Below are positions 7,602-15,462 of a stretch of DNA of 64,000 nucleotides, one piece after another. Made by a program: the position numbers and the translations under genes. The stretch's first letter is position 1; each line of letters begins with the position of its first letter. Source of the DNA: Hymenobacter norwichensis DSM 15439 (lineage in GTDB: Bacteria; Bacteroidota; Bacteroidia; Cytophagales; Hymenobacteraceae); the NCBI RefSeq assembly GCF_000420705.1, contig NZ_ATVL01000011.1, forward strand, positions 310,001-374,000, given 5' to 3'. Below the pieces are notes generated by a model. It saw only the letters and a program-made list of their open reading frames with translations. It made no database searches and was not told where the DNA came from.

Positions 7602-9971
7602 ATGCCGTTCCCATCTGCGCGCCCATTCATTCCATCCGAAGCCGAAATGCGCATTGCGGAGCTGGAGCAGGCGCTACGCGAAGCCGACGAGCGCGCTACC
7701 ACTGCCGAGCGCCGGTTGGCTGGTATGGTAGAGCAAGCCGAGCCCGGTCGGCTTCTGGTTGGGCCTGATGGAACTATCGAGCGTATCAATGAGGCGCTGT
7801 GCCAACTGCTAGGCGCCCCGGAGCCCCCAACCTATTGGGTGGGCCAGCCGGCCGATGCACTACTGGCCCGGTTGCAGCGTCTGATGGTGCATGCTAAGCA
7901 GTACGCGCAACAAATGCAGGAGCACCGCACCGCGCAACAGCCTGTACTAGGCGAAGAAATACCGCTCTGCGACGGCCGCATGCTAACCCAGGACTATGTG
8001 CTGCTGCCGGCCTCCAACGGGGCAGCCCGCTCCGAGCTGTTTAGTTACCGCCTGCTTTCGTCGCCTGCCTCCGCCGAAGACACCATTAAGAGCCCGGCCG
8101 GGCAGCTCCTGCGCGACTTACCCGCCGCCGTAGCCACCCACGATTTGCAAGGTGTGTTGCTCTCCTGTAACCACGCCTTCGCGCGCCTTCTGCAACGCCC
8201 GGCCATGCATCTGCTGGGTACCCCGCTAAGCGAGTTTACGCCCAGCGCCGACCAGGTCCAGGCTGGAGCTACCTACATAGCGCAGTTTCAAATGGCCCGG
8301 GCGGCGGTGCAAGGCCAACTGCCAGTGCTGACTCCCGAAGGTGCCCATCGGCACCTGCTTTATCGCGCTAACCGCCTCGACCCGCCGGGGCAGCCGCCAT
8401 ACGTGCTGCTATGTGCCCTCGACATCACGGAACGGACGCAGACGGAAGCTGAGCTAAAACGCGCCAAAGAAAAAGCTGAAACGTCGGCGCAGGCCAAGGA
8501 AACATTTCTGGCCAACCTCAGCCACGAAATCCGGACGCCCATGAACGGGGTGCTGGGCATGGCCCGCCAGCTTACCAAAACCTCCCTCGACCAAACCCAG
8601 CGCGAACTGCTGCGCATCATTCAAGCCTCGGGCGAGCATCTGTTGGCCGTGCTTAATGAAGTGCTCGACCTCACCAAAATCAGCTCGGCGCGGCTGGAGT
8701 TAGAGCAGATGTCGTTTGATTTGCGCGCCTCTATGGAAGAAGCCCTGCGGCCCCTGGCTGTGCAGGCCACCGAAAGATGCATCAACTTCCACGTTGCTTT
8801 GCTATTGCAGTCGGAGCCGCTGCCTCGGGTGATGGGCGACCCATTTCGGCTGAATCAAGTGCTTATCAACTTGGTGTCCAACGCTCTCAAGTTCACTCCC
8901 GCCGATGGCAGCGTTTCAATAGGAGGCTTCCTGATAAGCGAAACCGAAACCCACCTCACGGCTGGTTTTCGGGTGACGGATACGGGTATTGGTATTCCCG
9001 CCGATAAGCTTGACCATATTTTCGAGGACTTTGTGCAGGCTGGTACTGATACCGCGCGGCGCTTCGGCGGCACCGGTCTGGGCTTGGGTATTGCCCGCGC
9101 CCTCGTCGAGCAGATGGGCGGCGCTATTACCGTGGAAAGCCAGCCGGGCAACGGTAGCACGTTTCAGTTCACCGTGACGCTGCCGCTAGCCGAAGGCAGT
9201 GAAAACGAGTCGAGCCCAGCCCTCACCGACACCGGAGCGCTGCACAAACGGCGGGTGCTGGTAGTGGAAGACAACCACATCAACCGCGAGGTGGTGCGCC
9301 TGCTGCTGCAAAGCTGGGGTGTGGAGGTAGACGAAGCTGAAGACGGCCCCACAGCCTTGGACCTGCACTCCCAGCACCACTACGATGCTATCCTGATGGA
9401 TATCCAGATGCCGGGCATGAGTGGAGTGGAGGCTACCACTCAAATCCGGCTGCACCCCGAGTTTGAGCGGGCCCAGGTGCCGGTGCTGGCCCTCACCGCC
9501 AATGCCTTCCGCTCCGACCTCGACCGGTACCTAAAAGCCGGCATCAATGAGTGCCTAACCAAACCATTCAAAGAAGAAGAGTTCTACCGCAAGCTAGTGG
9601 CGTTGGTGCAAGCCCCACCCACACCACTCTACAACCTAGCCTTAGTGCATGAGCTAGCCGACGGCGACACTGTTTTCGTGGAGCGCATTATCCGGTCGTT
9701 CTTGTTGCATATTCCGCCTAGCATCCAGCAAATTCAAACGGCGGCTGCCGCCGGGCAGTGGGCGCAGGTAGCCAAGCTGGTGCATCATATCAAGCCCAAT
9801 CTGGTGCAGTTTGGGGTAGCAGCTCTCACCCAGCCATTGCAGCTACTCATGGAGCAGCCCCGCCCCGGCGCCAAAGCCGCCACCCTGCGCACGGCCGCCG
9901 TGCGGCAACTGGTTCGGCAAGTAAACCGCGTATTGGAGGCTCTGCCCGAGCAATTGCCCGCTGTGTCTTAA
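7602..9971 (+). CDS. Hybrid sensor histidine kinase (coiled coil-PAS-HisKA-HATPase-REC-Hpt)
   Basis: From the ATG at 7602 this is a 789-residue cytoplasmic-looking sensor without obvious membrane spans. In order: an N-terminal coiled coil (MRIAELEQALREADERAT region), two PAS-like segments (about 55-275), HisKA with the phosphoacceptor in HEIRTPMNG (about 305), HATPase_c with the N, G1 and G2 boxes (NLVSNALKF, DTGIGI, GGTGLGLGI), a receiver domain (VLVVEDNHINREV, phospho-Asp in DAILMDIQMPG) and a C-terminal Hpt domain with HHIKP. This forms a full internal phosphorelay. Its last codons converge on a LytTR response regulator gene 6 nt away. An in-frame TTG ten codons upstream is an alternative start. 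Confidence 0.92.
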   Translation: MPFPSARPFIPSEAEMRIAELEQALREADERATTAERRLAGMVEQAEPGRLLVGPDGTIERINEALCQLLGAPEPPTYWVGQPADALLARLQRLMVHAKQYAQQMQEHRTAQQPVLGEEIPLCDGRMLTQDYVLLPASNGAARSELFSYRLLSSPASAEDTIKSPAGQLLRDLPAAVATHDLQGVLLSCNHAFARLLQRPAMHLLGTPLSEFTPSADQVQAGATYIAQFQMARAAVQGQLPVLTPEGAHRHLLYRANRLDPPGQPPYVLLCALDITERTQTEAELKRAKEKAETSAQAKETFLANLSHEIRTPMNGVLGMARQLTKTSLDQTQRELLRIIQASGEHLLAVLNEVLDLTKISSARLELEQMSFDLRASMEEALRPLAVQATERCINFHVALLLQSEPLPRVMGDPFRLNQVLINLVSNALKFTPADGSVSIGGFLISETETHLTAGFRVTDTGIGIPADKLDHIFEDFVQAGTDTARRFGGTGLGLGIARALVEQMGGAITVESQPGNGSTFQFTVTLPLAEGSENESSPALTDTGALHKRRVLVVEDNHINREVVRLLLQSWGVEVDEAEDGPTALDLHSQHHYDAILMDIQMPGMSGVEATTQIRLHPEFERAQVPVLALTANAFRSDLDRYLKAGINECLTKPFKEEEFYRKLVALVQAPPTPLYNLALVHELADGDTVFVERIIRSFLLHIPPSIQQIQTAAAAGQWAQVAKLVHHIKPNLVQFGVAALTQPLQLLMEQPRPGAKAATLRTAAVRQLVRQVNRVLEALPEQLPAVS

Positions 9972-9977
9972 GCTAGT

Positions 9978-10709
9978 CTACAGGGCCCCCAGCCGCTGCG
10001 TGAGCTGCTCCTGATACGGGCGGCTCACCGGTACTTCGTGGTGGCCCAGACGCAACATATTGTCTTCCAGTGCTTCTACCCGGTGTAGGTTCACAATGTA
10101 GGAGCGGTGCACCCGCACGAAATGGCGGAAAGGCAGCCGGTCTTCCATGTTCTTGAGCGTGCCTCCTACAATGTGCTTGTGCTTGTCAGTTACTAGCAGC
10201 ACATAGGTGGAAAGCGCCTCAATGAAAAGCACATCTTCGAAATTGATGCGTTGCAGCTTTCCGTTGATTTTCACAAATAGGTCGGTGCCAGTGGCGGAAA
10301 TATCGGTGGGTACAGCGGCGCTGAGGGCTGGCGAGGCTGGTTGATGCTGTTCCGTGACGCGGGCAATAGCTTGGCAAAACCGCGCGTAATTCACCGGCTT
10401 CACCAAGTAGTCGAGTACCCGTAGCTCAAAAGCATCCACAGCAAACGAAGCGTGCGTAGTCACCAGAATGATAGCGGGTTTCGGCTCGGGTAGCAGTTTT
10501 ACTAGCTCCAACCCACTGATGTGCGGCATTTCAATGTCCAGCAGCAGCACGTCCACCGGGCCACCGTCGTGGAAATAGGTTAGGGCTTCCACTGCATCCG
10601 GAAACGACGCGGCCAGTGTCAGTTGGTCGTGCCGCTCCACGGCCCGTTCCAGCGTGAAGCGGTTTATTTCGTTATCGTCGATAATAACACAGGCAAGCAG
10701 AGTAGCCAT
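9978..10709 (-). CDS. LytTR-family response regulator transcription factor
   Basis: A 243-residue regulator with an N-terminal receiver domain (DDNEINRFT acid pocket, phospho-Asp in DVLLLDIEMP, Lys in DYLVKPV) and a C-terminal LytTR DNA-binding domain (about 145-240; DVLFIEALSTYVLLVT, FVRVHRSYIVNL, VPVSRPYQEQL). It binds imperfect direct repeats in promoters in this family. Its usual partners are LytS or His_kinase-type sensors. Here the nearest kinase is the convergent hybrid kinase, so a pairing is possible but not shown. Confidence 0.92.
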   Translation of the reverse strand: MATLLACVIIDDNEINRFTLERAVERHDQLTLAASFPDAVEALTYFHDGGPVDVLLLDIEMPHISGLELVKLLPEPKPAIILVTTHASFAVDAFELRVLDYLVKPVNYARFCQAIARVTEQHQPASPALSAAVPTDISATGTDLFVKINGKLQRINFEDVLFIEALSTYVLLVTDKHKHIVGGTLKNMEDRLPFRHFVRVHRSYIVNLHRVEALEDNMLRLGHHEVPVSRPYQEQLTQRLGAL

Positions 10710-10857
10710 GATAGTAGCTTAAAGCAATTGGTACGCTTAATTACGAAACCAAGGATAGAGAATAGCACCGGAAATGGCTTTAAAGGTAATAGCACCGCCC
10801 CAGCTTGCATGTATAACTAAAAAATAGAATACTGGCTATGTAGTTGACAGTAAACAG

Positions 10858-10890
10858 AAAAGGCCAGCGCTGAACACGCTGGCCTTTTTT
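10858..10890 (-). terminator. Intrinsic terminator of nrdB
   Basis: AAAAGGCCAGCG (10858-10869) pairs with CGCTGGCCTTTT (10877-10888), followed in each direction by A/T tracts. It lies 21 nt downstream of the nrdB stop codon. Confidence 0.8.
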
Positions 10891-10910
10891 ATTCAAGTAC
10901 TGAAAGCTGG

Positions 10911-11870
10911 TTAAAAATCTTCGTCCAGCGAGAAGGCGTTTTCCGTCCGCTCGCTCATCACGCCAGCTTTCTGGTATTCAGCCACCCGCTTCTCGAAGAA
11001 GTTGGTTTTGCCTTGCAGCGAAATCATTTCCATGAAGTCGAAGGGGTTGGTGGCGTTGTAAATCTTGCTGTATCCCAAAGACTCCAACAACCGGTCGGCC
11101 ACAAACTCAATGTACTGCGACATGCTGTTGGCGTTCATCCCAATCAGGTTCACGGGCAGCGCGTCGGTCACGAACTCCTGCTCAATGGTTACCGCATCAC
11201 GGATGATGTCGTGCACGCGGGCTTCGGGTAGCTTGTTTTGAAGGTAGCTGTAGAGCAGGCAGGCGAAGTCGCAGTGCAGTCCTTCGTCGCGCGAAATTAG
11301 CTCGTTACTAAACGTCAGACCGGGCATCAGGCCCCGCTTTTTCAGCCAGAAAATCGAGCAGAACGAGCCCGAAAAGAAGATTCCTTCCACGGCAGCAAAC
11401 GCAATAATGCGCTCAGCAAAGTCTTCGGAATTAATCCATTTCAAAGCCCACTCGCCTTTCCTTTTCACGCACGGCACGGTTTCCAGCGCGTTGAAGAGGC
11501 GGTCCTTTTCCTGCACGTTTTTGATGTAAGTGTCAATCAGCAGCGAGTAGGTTTCGCTGTGAATGTTTTCCATCATAATTTGGAAACCGTAGAAGCAGCG
11601 TGCCTCAGGCATCTGCACTTCCTGCATGAAGTTGACGGCCAAGTTTTCGTTCACGATACCATCGGAGGCCGCGAAGAAAGCCAGCACATGGCTGATGAAA
11701 TGCCGCTCGTTATCGTTGAGGTTGTCCCAGTCTTTCTGGTCCTGTCCCAAGTCAATTTCCTCGGCCGTCCAGAACGAGGCTTCGGCTTTCTTGTACATCT
11801 GCCACACGTCGTTGTTCTGGATAGGGAACAAGACGAAGCGGTTGGGATTCTCGATGAGCAGAGGTTCCAT
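10911..11870 (-). CDS. nrdB: Ribonucleotide reductase class I small subunit (R2)
   Basis: A 319-residue R2 subunit that carries the di-iron/tyrosyl radical cofactor for making dNTPs. Family motifs are plain: ENIHSETYSLLIDTYI contains the iron ligands and the radical tyrosine, and later come AAVEGIFFSGSF and ISRDEGLHCDFA with further ligands. The C-terminal tail AFSLDEDF is the peptide that docks on the large subunit. The sequence type is the eukaryote-like R2 common in Bacteroidota. The large-subunit gene (nrdA) is not adjacent, so the holoenzyme genes are split or lie elsewhere. The upstream region carries a DnaA-box cluster. Confidence 0.96.
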   Translation of the reverse strand: MEPLLIENPNRFVLFPIQNNDVWQMYKKAEASFWTAEEIDLGQDQKDWDNLNDNERHFISHVLAFFAASDGIVNENLAVNFMQEVQMPEARCFYGFQIMMENIHSETYSLLIDTYIKNVQEKDRLFNALETVPCVKRKGEWALKWINSEDFAERIIAFAAVEGIFFSGSFCSIFWLKKRGLMPGLTFSNELISRDEGLHCDFACLLYSYLQNKLPEARVHDIIRDAVTIEQEFVTDALPVNLIGMNANSMSQYIEFVADRLLESLGYSKIYNATNPFDFMEMISLQGKTNFFEKRVAEYQKAGVMSERTENAFSLDEDF

Positions 11871-11998
11871 AAGAGAAAAGCAAAAAGTGAATAGGCGTCT
11901 AAATAAGAGCAGGCTACCAAGCCAAGCACAGTGCCTAACCCACCGTTGAAGCAGATTGTTCAGTTGTGCTCACCTAGGCCGCCGGAAGGTTGATGCAC

Positions 11999-12006
11999 CA
12001 AATATA
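11999..12006 (-). promoter_or_regulatory. Candidate -7 element for nrdB
   Basis: On the minus strand TATATTTG matches the Bacteroidota -7 consensus TAnnTTTG, 129 nt before the nrdB start. No good -33 element lies at the standard distance, so this is weak. Confidence 0.4.
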
Positions 12007-12144
12007 ACCCCCACATACGGGAAGGTCGGCTGGCCAAAACCATTTTTTCTCTGTTAATTTTTCTGCATGAACCCTATTTTAGGAGTAAGCCTTATTCTAG
12101 GAATACAACTGAAAAAACCTTGAAAAAGACTGTTTTACGCAGTG

Positions 12145-12184
12145 TTATCCACAATTGCCGTGTGGATAATTGCAGTTGTCCACA
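12145..12184. promoter_or_regulatory. DnaA-box cluster upstream of nrdB/rplU
   Basis: TTATCCACA at 12145-12153, its exact reverse complement TGTGGATAA at 12161-12169, and the one-mismatch TTGTCCACA at 12176-12184 lie within 40 bp. An AT-rich stretch (about 12040-12140) adjoins. The whole 470-bp gap between nrdB and rplU (11871-12340) has no gene. The sites could mediate DnaA control of nrdB, as in E. coli nrdAB, or titrate DnaA. Confidence 0.65.
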
Positions 12185-12276
12185 AAAAGTGTATTCGCGC
12201 GTCTAGTATCCACCGGTTTCAGGGTTGGTTTCTCAACCGCTAAAATGGTTGGGTAATGAGGTTTAATGAGTTAGGG

Positions 12277-12308
12277 TTTGGATTTGTAAAATGGTACTCG
12301 TACTTTTG
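12277..12308 (+). promoter_or_regulatory. Bacteroidota-type promoter of rplU-rpmA
   Basis: TTTG at 12277-12280, a 20-bp spacer, then TACTTTTG at 12301-12308. This fits the -33 TTTG / -7 TAnnTTTG consensus of the Bacteroidota primary sigma factor, with a 5' leader of about 25 nt before rplU. Confidence 0.8.
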
Positions 12309-12340
12309 CCTTCCATTTTTCAGAAACCGCGAAGACGCCG

Positions 12341-12646
12341 ATGTACGCAATTGTCAATATAGCCGGTAAGCAGACCAAGGTCGAAGCCAATAAATTTGTA
12401 TACGCCCACCGCTTGGCTGGCAATGTTGGCGATACCGTAGAATTGGGCAAAGCTCTGCTCACCGATGATAACGGAACCCTGAACATTGGCTCGCCCCTGT
12501 TGGACGTAGCCGTGACGGGTACTATCCTTGCCCATGTAAAGGGCGACAAGGTTCTTGTTTTCAAGAAGAAGCGCCGCAAGGGCTACCGCAAGCTGAACGG
12601 CCACCGTCAGCAGTTCACCAAAGTAATGATCAACAGCATCGGCTAG
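12341..12646 (+). CDS. rplU: Ribosomal protein bL21
   Basis: A 101-residue protein beginning MYAIVNIAGKQTKVEANKF, with the L21 signature near the C-terminus (KKKRRKGYRKLNGHRQQFTKV). It binds 23S rRNA in the large subunit. It is the usual first gene of the L21-L27 pair, and the promoter lies immediately upstream. The gap to rpmA is unusually long (116 nt) and holds hairpin element C. Confidence 0.98.
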   Translation: MYAIVNIAGKQTKVEANKFVYAHRLAGNVGDTVELGKALLTDDNGTLNIGSPLLDVAVTGTILAHVKGDKVLVFKKKRRKGYRKLNGHRQQFTKVMINSIG

Positions 12647-12652
12647 ATTTAA

Positions 12653-12752
12653 AGCTGTTAGCTGATGGCTATTTGCTGTTAGCTTCTGCTTTTTTCGAAT
12701 CGGGCTTTTCCTCGAACATAAGCTAACGGCCAACAGCTAGTAGCTAAAAGCT
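12653..12752. repeat. Stop-to-start inverted repeat (element C) between rplU and rpmA
   Basis: Arms 12653-12685 and 12720-12752 are complementary at about 26 of 33 positions, each built from an AGCTGTTAGCT-like word. The left arm starts 6 nt after the rplU stop and the right arm ends 10 nt before the rpmA ATG. The loop is about 34 nt. Confidence 0.75.
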
Positions 12753-12762
12753 AAATAATACC

Positions 12763-13050
12763 ATGGCACACAAGAAAGGCGTAGGTAGCTCCAACAACGG
12801 TCGTGAATCGCATTCCAAGCGTCTCGGCGTGAAAATTTTCGGTGGTCAGTCCATCATTGCCGGCAACATCATCGTGCGTCAGCGTGGTACCAAGCACCAC
12901 CCTGGCCAGAACGTGGGTATCGGCAAAGACCACACTCTGTTCGCTATGATCGACGGCACGGTGCAGTTCCGCAAGGGCCGCCAGGACCGCTCGTTCGTAA
13001 CGGTAGTACCTGCCGCAGCTACCGAAGCTGTTGTAGTAGCCGCCGAGTAG
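12763..13050 (+). CDS. rpmA: Ribosomal protein bL27
   Basis: A 95-residue L27 with the diagnostic AHKKGVGSSNNGRES N-terminus and GGQSIIAGNIIVRQRGTKHHPG. The N-terminal tail starts with Ala after the initiator Met, so no cleaved extension is present. The tail reaches the peptidyl-transferase centre. It is the second gene of the rplU operon and ends in a strong terminator. Confidence 0.98.
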   Translation: MAHKKGVGSSNNGRESHSKRLGVKIFGGQSIIAGNIIVRQRGTKHHPGQNVGIGKDHTLFAMIDGTVQFRKGRQDRSFVTVVPAAATEAVVVAAE

Positions 13051-13089
13051 TTTTAGTTGGCGCCGACTTACGTAAGTAGTTGGCTTCGC

Positions 13090-13132
13090 AACGCAGAAAG
13101 GGCCGCCCATACAGGGTGGCCTTTTCTGCGTT
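13090..13132 (+). terminator. Terminator of rplU-rpmA
   Basis: A 19-bp stem (13090-13108 with 13114-13132, two G.U pairs) around a 5-nt loop, with a T4 tract inside the descending arm. Confidence 0.8.
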
Positions 13133-13182
13133 GGAGTGTTGTCACTTACTTTGTTAACAAGGCAGGCTCCTATAAAAAAATG

Positions 13183-13959
13183 CTACGAGTTGTAATGCAA
13201 CTGATAGAGTATCGGCTTGCTTGGGCTAGCATCCAATTCTAAACTGGTGATTTGTAGGTTCAGCAGATAGAGCCCATCCTCTAGCTCATCGGGCACAAAG
13301 ATTAGCTCGGTGATGGTGGCTTGCTGACGGGTAGCATGAGGGTACTGCCAGAATGCGTGGTGGGCTAGCAGTTCACCACCATCCTCTTCGCGGTCCACGC
13401 TGGGCAGGTCGAGGAGCAGGTGCTCGATGTGGTTGGCGGCCAGGTAGTGGGCCAAAGCAGGCTCCAGATAGATAGGGTTGGTGCCGGAATATTGTAGGGT
13501 GCGTTTGACTTTGTGGTTGGGCAGAGTGCGCAGAATGAGTGCCTCGGACCGAATGGCCGCATCGGGGCCGCCGTCTAGCTCACGCTGCACATCAGCTAGC
13601 ATTACCACTTGGTCGCCATTGGGCTGGGGCCGGGGCTGCACTGAAACCAGCCGGGCCACAAATAGAAAGCGGCGCAAACAGCGGTTAAGAGTAGCCGTCG
13701 GGTCGGGTGAGATGTGGCCGTAGCACTCGGTGTGGGTGCCGTTGCCGTGTGGGGTCAGGTGCACCCGTTTGTAGTTGGTGCTGCCACCATCAGCCACGCT
13801 CCCTACAAAATCTCCCACCCGGATTACATCAAACTGTACCGGCTCTGCCCAAAAGCAGTTCACCTGATTTTCGCCTGGCGCTAGGGGTAAGGAAATGTCG
13901 TGTGGTGCAGCGGGGTTGAAAGAAAACGTACGGCCCTGATGCGGATAGGTAGCAAGCAT
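13183..13959 (-). CDS. Cyclase-family protein (kynurenine formamidase-like)
   Basis: A 258-residue member of the metal-dependent cyclase/formamidase family (PF04199). The metal-binding motif appears as HGNGTHTECYGHI (about residues 70-82), a variant of HxGTHxDxPxH in which Glu stands where Asp is usual and Cys-Tyr-Gly replaces the middle. The C-terminus has the family pattern EDGLYLLNLQI...LDASPSKPILY. Homologues hydrolyse N-formylkynurenine or related amides, but the substrate here is uncertain. It follows an alpha/beta hydrolase and an acidic hypothetical gene on the same strand, forming a likely three-gene unit. Confidence 0.85.
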   Translation of the reverse strand: MLATYPHQGRTFSFNPAAPHDISLPLAPGENQVNCFWAEPVQFDVIRVGDFVGSVADGGSTNYKRVHLTPHGNGTHTECYGHISPDPTATLNRCLRRFLFVARLVSVQPRPQPNGDQVVMLADVQRELDGGPDAAIRSEALILRTLPNHKVKRTLQYSGTNPIYLEPALAHYLAANHIEHLLLDLPSVDREEDGGELLAHHAFWQYPHATRQQATITELIFVPDELEDGLYLLNLQITSLELDASPSKPILYQLHYNS

Positions 13960-14138
13960 GGAGTAATTTGCTGATTGTTAATAGTTACCAGTTAGCGTTC
14001 AGTGCTTTGTGTAGTAGCTGCCACGCATTGTTACAGCGGCTTCCAAACAGTATACTCAGTTCCAGTTACTCCAGTCTGACGGCTTTTCGGCCGTCGGATC
14101 GGTTGTCGTCTGCCAGCATCAACCAACAGACCAGTAAA

Positions 14139-14789
14139 TCAACAGTCGGTCTCCGCGGCTATCTTGTTCAGAATCTCGCTGATTTCTTGGGCGTGGCTGT
14201 AGGCCATAAAGTGGCCGCCGCCCTGGATGAGATAGTCCACGGGGGTAGGACCAGGCGGGAATACCCGGTCGTGGGTGCCCAGAATCTGGGTGCTGCGTCC
14301 GACGTGAGTGCTGTCCCAGTGTAGGAGTCGGTCGATGGCCCAGCGGGTATAGAGCGGCTGCATATCGTGCAGAATCTGTTTGAAGAGTTGATATTCTTCG
14401 CCGTTGCTGACGCCGAAATACCATTGACCGGCCCGCGGAAACAGCTTCAACCACTGCGGCGGGAATAGTCGGTACGCCCGCGTTGCCCGAATCAGGCGCA
14501 GTAAAGGCGGTAGGCAACTGGCATCGGGAATACTGGAAATCAGGACGGTACGCAGCCCAGAGCGAATTCGATTAATTTCCAGCCCCACCACACCACCAAA
14601 CGAAACGCCAACGAGCAAGCCTGTTTGGTTTAGCGGAATATCGGTGGCCATGCGCGCGGCATAGTCTGGCAGGCTTTCATCCGGTTCGGGCGTGAGCCAG
14701 GGCAGCAACCGGGTTTCCACTTGCAACAAAGGCCGCAGGTTCTGAAACACCCGCTCATCAGCCCCCAGGCCTGGAATGAGATAAATCAT
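14139..14789 (-). CDS. Alpha/beta hydrolase
   Basis: A 216-residue compact alpha/beta hydrolase. IYLIPGLGADERVF at the start is the first strand and oxyanion loop. GVSFGGVVG (about residue 80) is the nucleophile elbow with serine. LGTHDRVFPPG carries the acid and GGGHFMAYSHA the catalytic histidine. There is no signal peptide, so it is cytosolic. It lies between the cyclase and the acidic hypothetical gene, same strand. Substrate unknown. Confidence 0.85.
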   Translation of the reverse strand: MIYLIPGLGADERVFQNLRPLLQVETRLLPWLTPEPDESLPDYAARMATDIPLNQTGLLVGVSFGGVVGLEINRIRSGLRTVLISSIPDASCLPPLLRLIRATRAYRLFPPQWLKLFPRAGQWYFGVSNGEEYQLFKQILHDMQPLYTRWAIDRLLHWDSTHVGRSTQILGTHDRVFPPGPTPVDYLIQGGGHFMAYSHAQEISEILNKIAAETDC

Positions 14790-14837
14790 ATGGTTGCTGA
14801 CGGCTGTGTTGTTGCTTGTTGATTATTTCTCTGACAA

Positions 14838-15323
14838 TCAGGGTTCTACGCGCAGAAACACGCCTTCCAGGTAAAAGATATTGTGCGGGGCACCGGGCTC
14901 GTAGTCTTCCTCTTCGTCCTTATCAGCCTCCATGCCAATGATAAATGTTTCCGGGTCTTCTTCCTCGCCTTCAGGCATTTCGTCGGCGGGGTAAGTGCAG
15001 GAGAGCTTGAGGGCCACGTTGGGTAGGGCTACGGGCGGCTCCTCCTCGGTGGTATATTCCAGCAGACAAGGCCATTCCGTGACGGTAGCCAGGGCGTCGG
15101 CCACATCTTCCTGCAACGCTGCCGCCCGCGTATCGGCCAAGCGTAGCAGCAGGTCGAGGCTCTGAAATTGCAGGCCCAGGTGGAAGAAGTGCAGTTCCTG
15201 GTCGAAGAAAGTGGTGGCCCAAATGGTTACGTCGTCGGAATTGTCGAACACAATGGCCGTTATCTGGACCTGCTCGATGAAAAAGTCCGTGTCATCGGCC
15301 AAGGCATCAATCAGTCTTCTCAT
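14838..15323 (-). CDS. Acidic conserved hypothetical protein
   Basis: 161 residues from the ATG at 15323; a GTG two codons upstream is possible. The protein is strongly acidic, with clusters of Glu/Asp near residues 90-140 (EEEPP, EGEEEDPE, DKDEEEDYE), and has no membrane span or signal peptide. I do not recognise a family. It ends 48 nt before the alpha/beta hydrolase start and is probably transcribed with it. Confidence 0.65.
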   Translation of the reverse strand: MRRLIDALADDTDFFIEQVQITAIVFDNSDDVTIWATTFFDQELHFFHLGLQFQSLDLLLRLADTRAAALQEDVADALATVTEWPCLLEYTTEEEPPVALPNVALKLSCTYPADEMPEGEEEDPETFIIGMEADKDEEEDYEPGAPHNIFYLEGVFLRVEP

Positions 15324-15462
15324 GGTCACGGATTTTTGCGGATTATAAGGTTGGTGCGGCTGCTTTAGCGGTCAGCACGGTCGCCTTACTGCCAAAGTTA
15401 GGCCGGGCTGCCTTGTAAGATGGCAAAGGAATTTAATGGATTTAAATCCACTGCATCTGCTT

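Noticed and set aside
9740..9830. Apparently atypical Hpt motif (HHIKP instead of HxLKG) in the hybrid kinase
   Set aside because: The H-x-I-K-P form is common in Bacteroidota Hpt domains and is not a sign of a dead relay.
12040..12190. Chromosomal origin (oriC)
   Set aside because: Three DnaA boxes alone are not enough; dnaA is not adjacent and no GC-skew data can be read from the window. Kept as a regulatory candidate.
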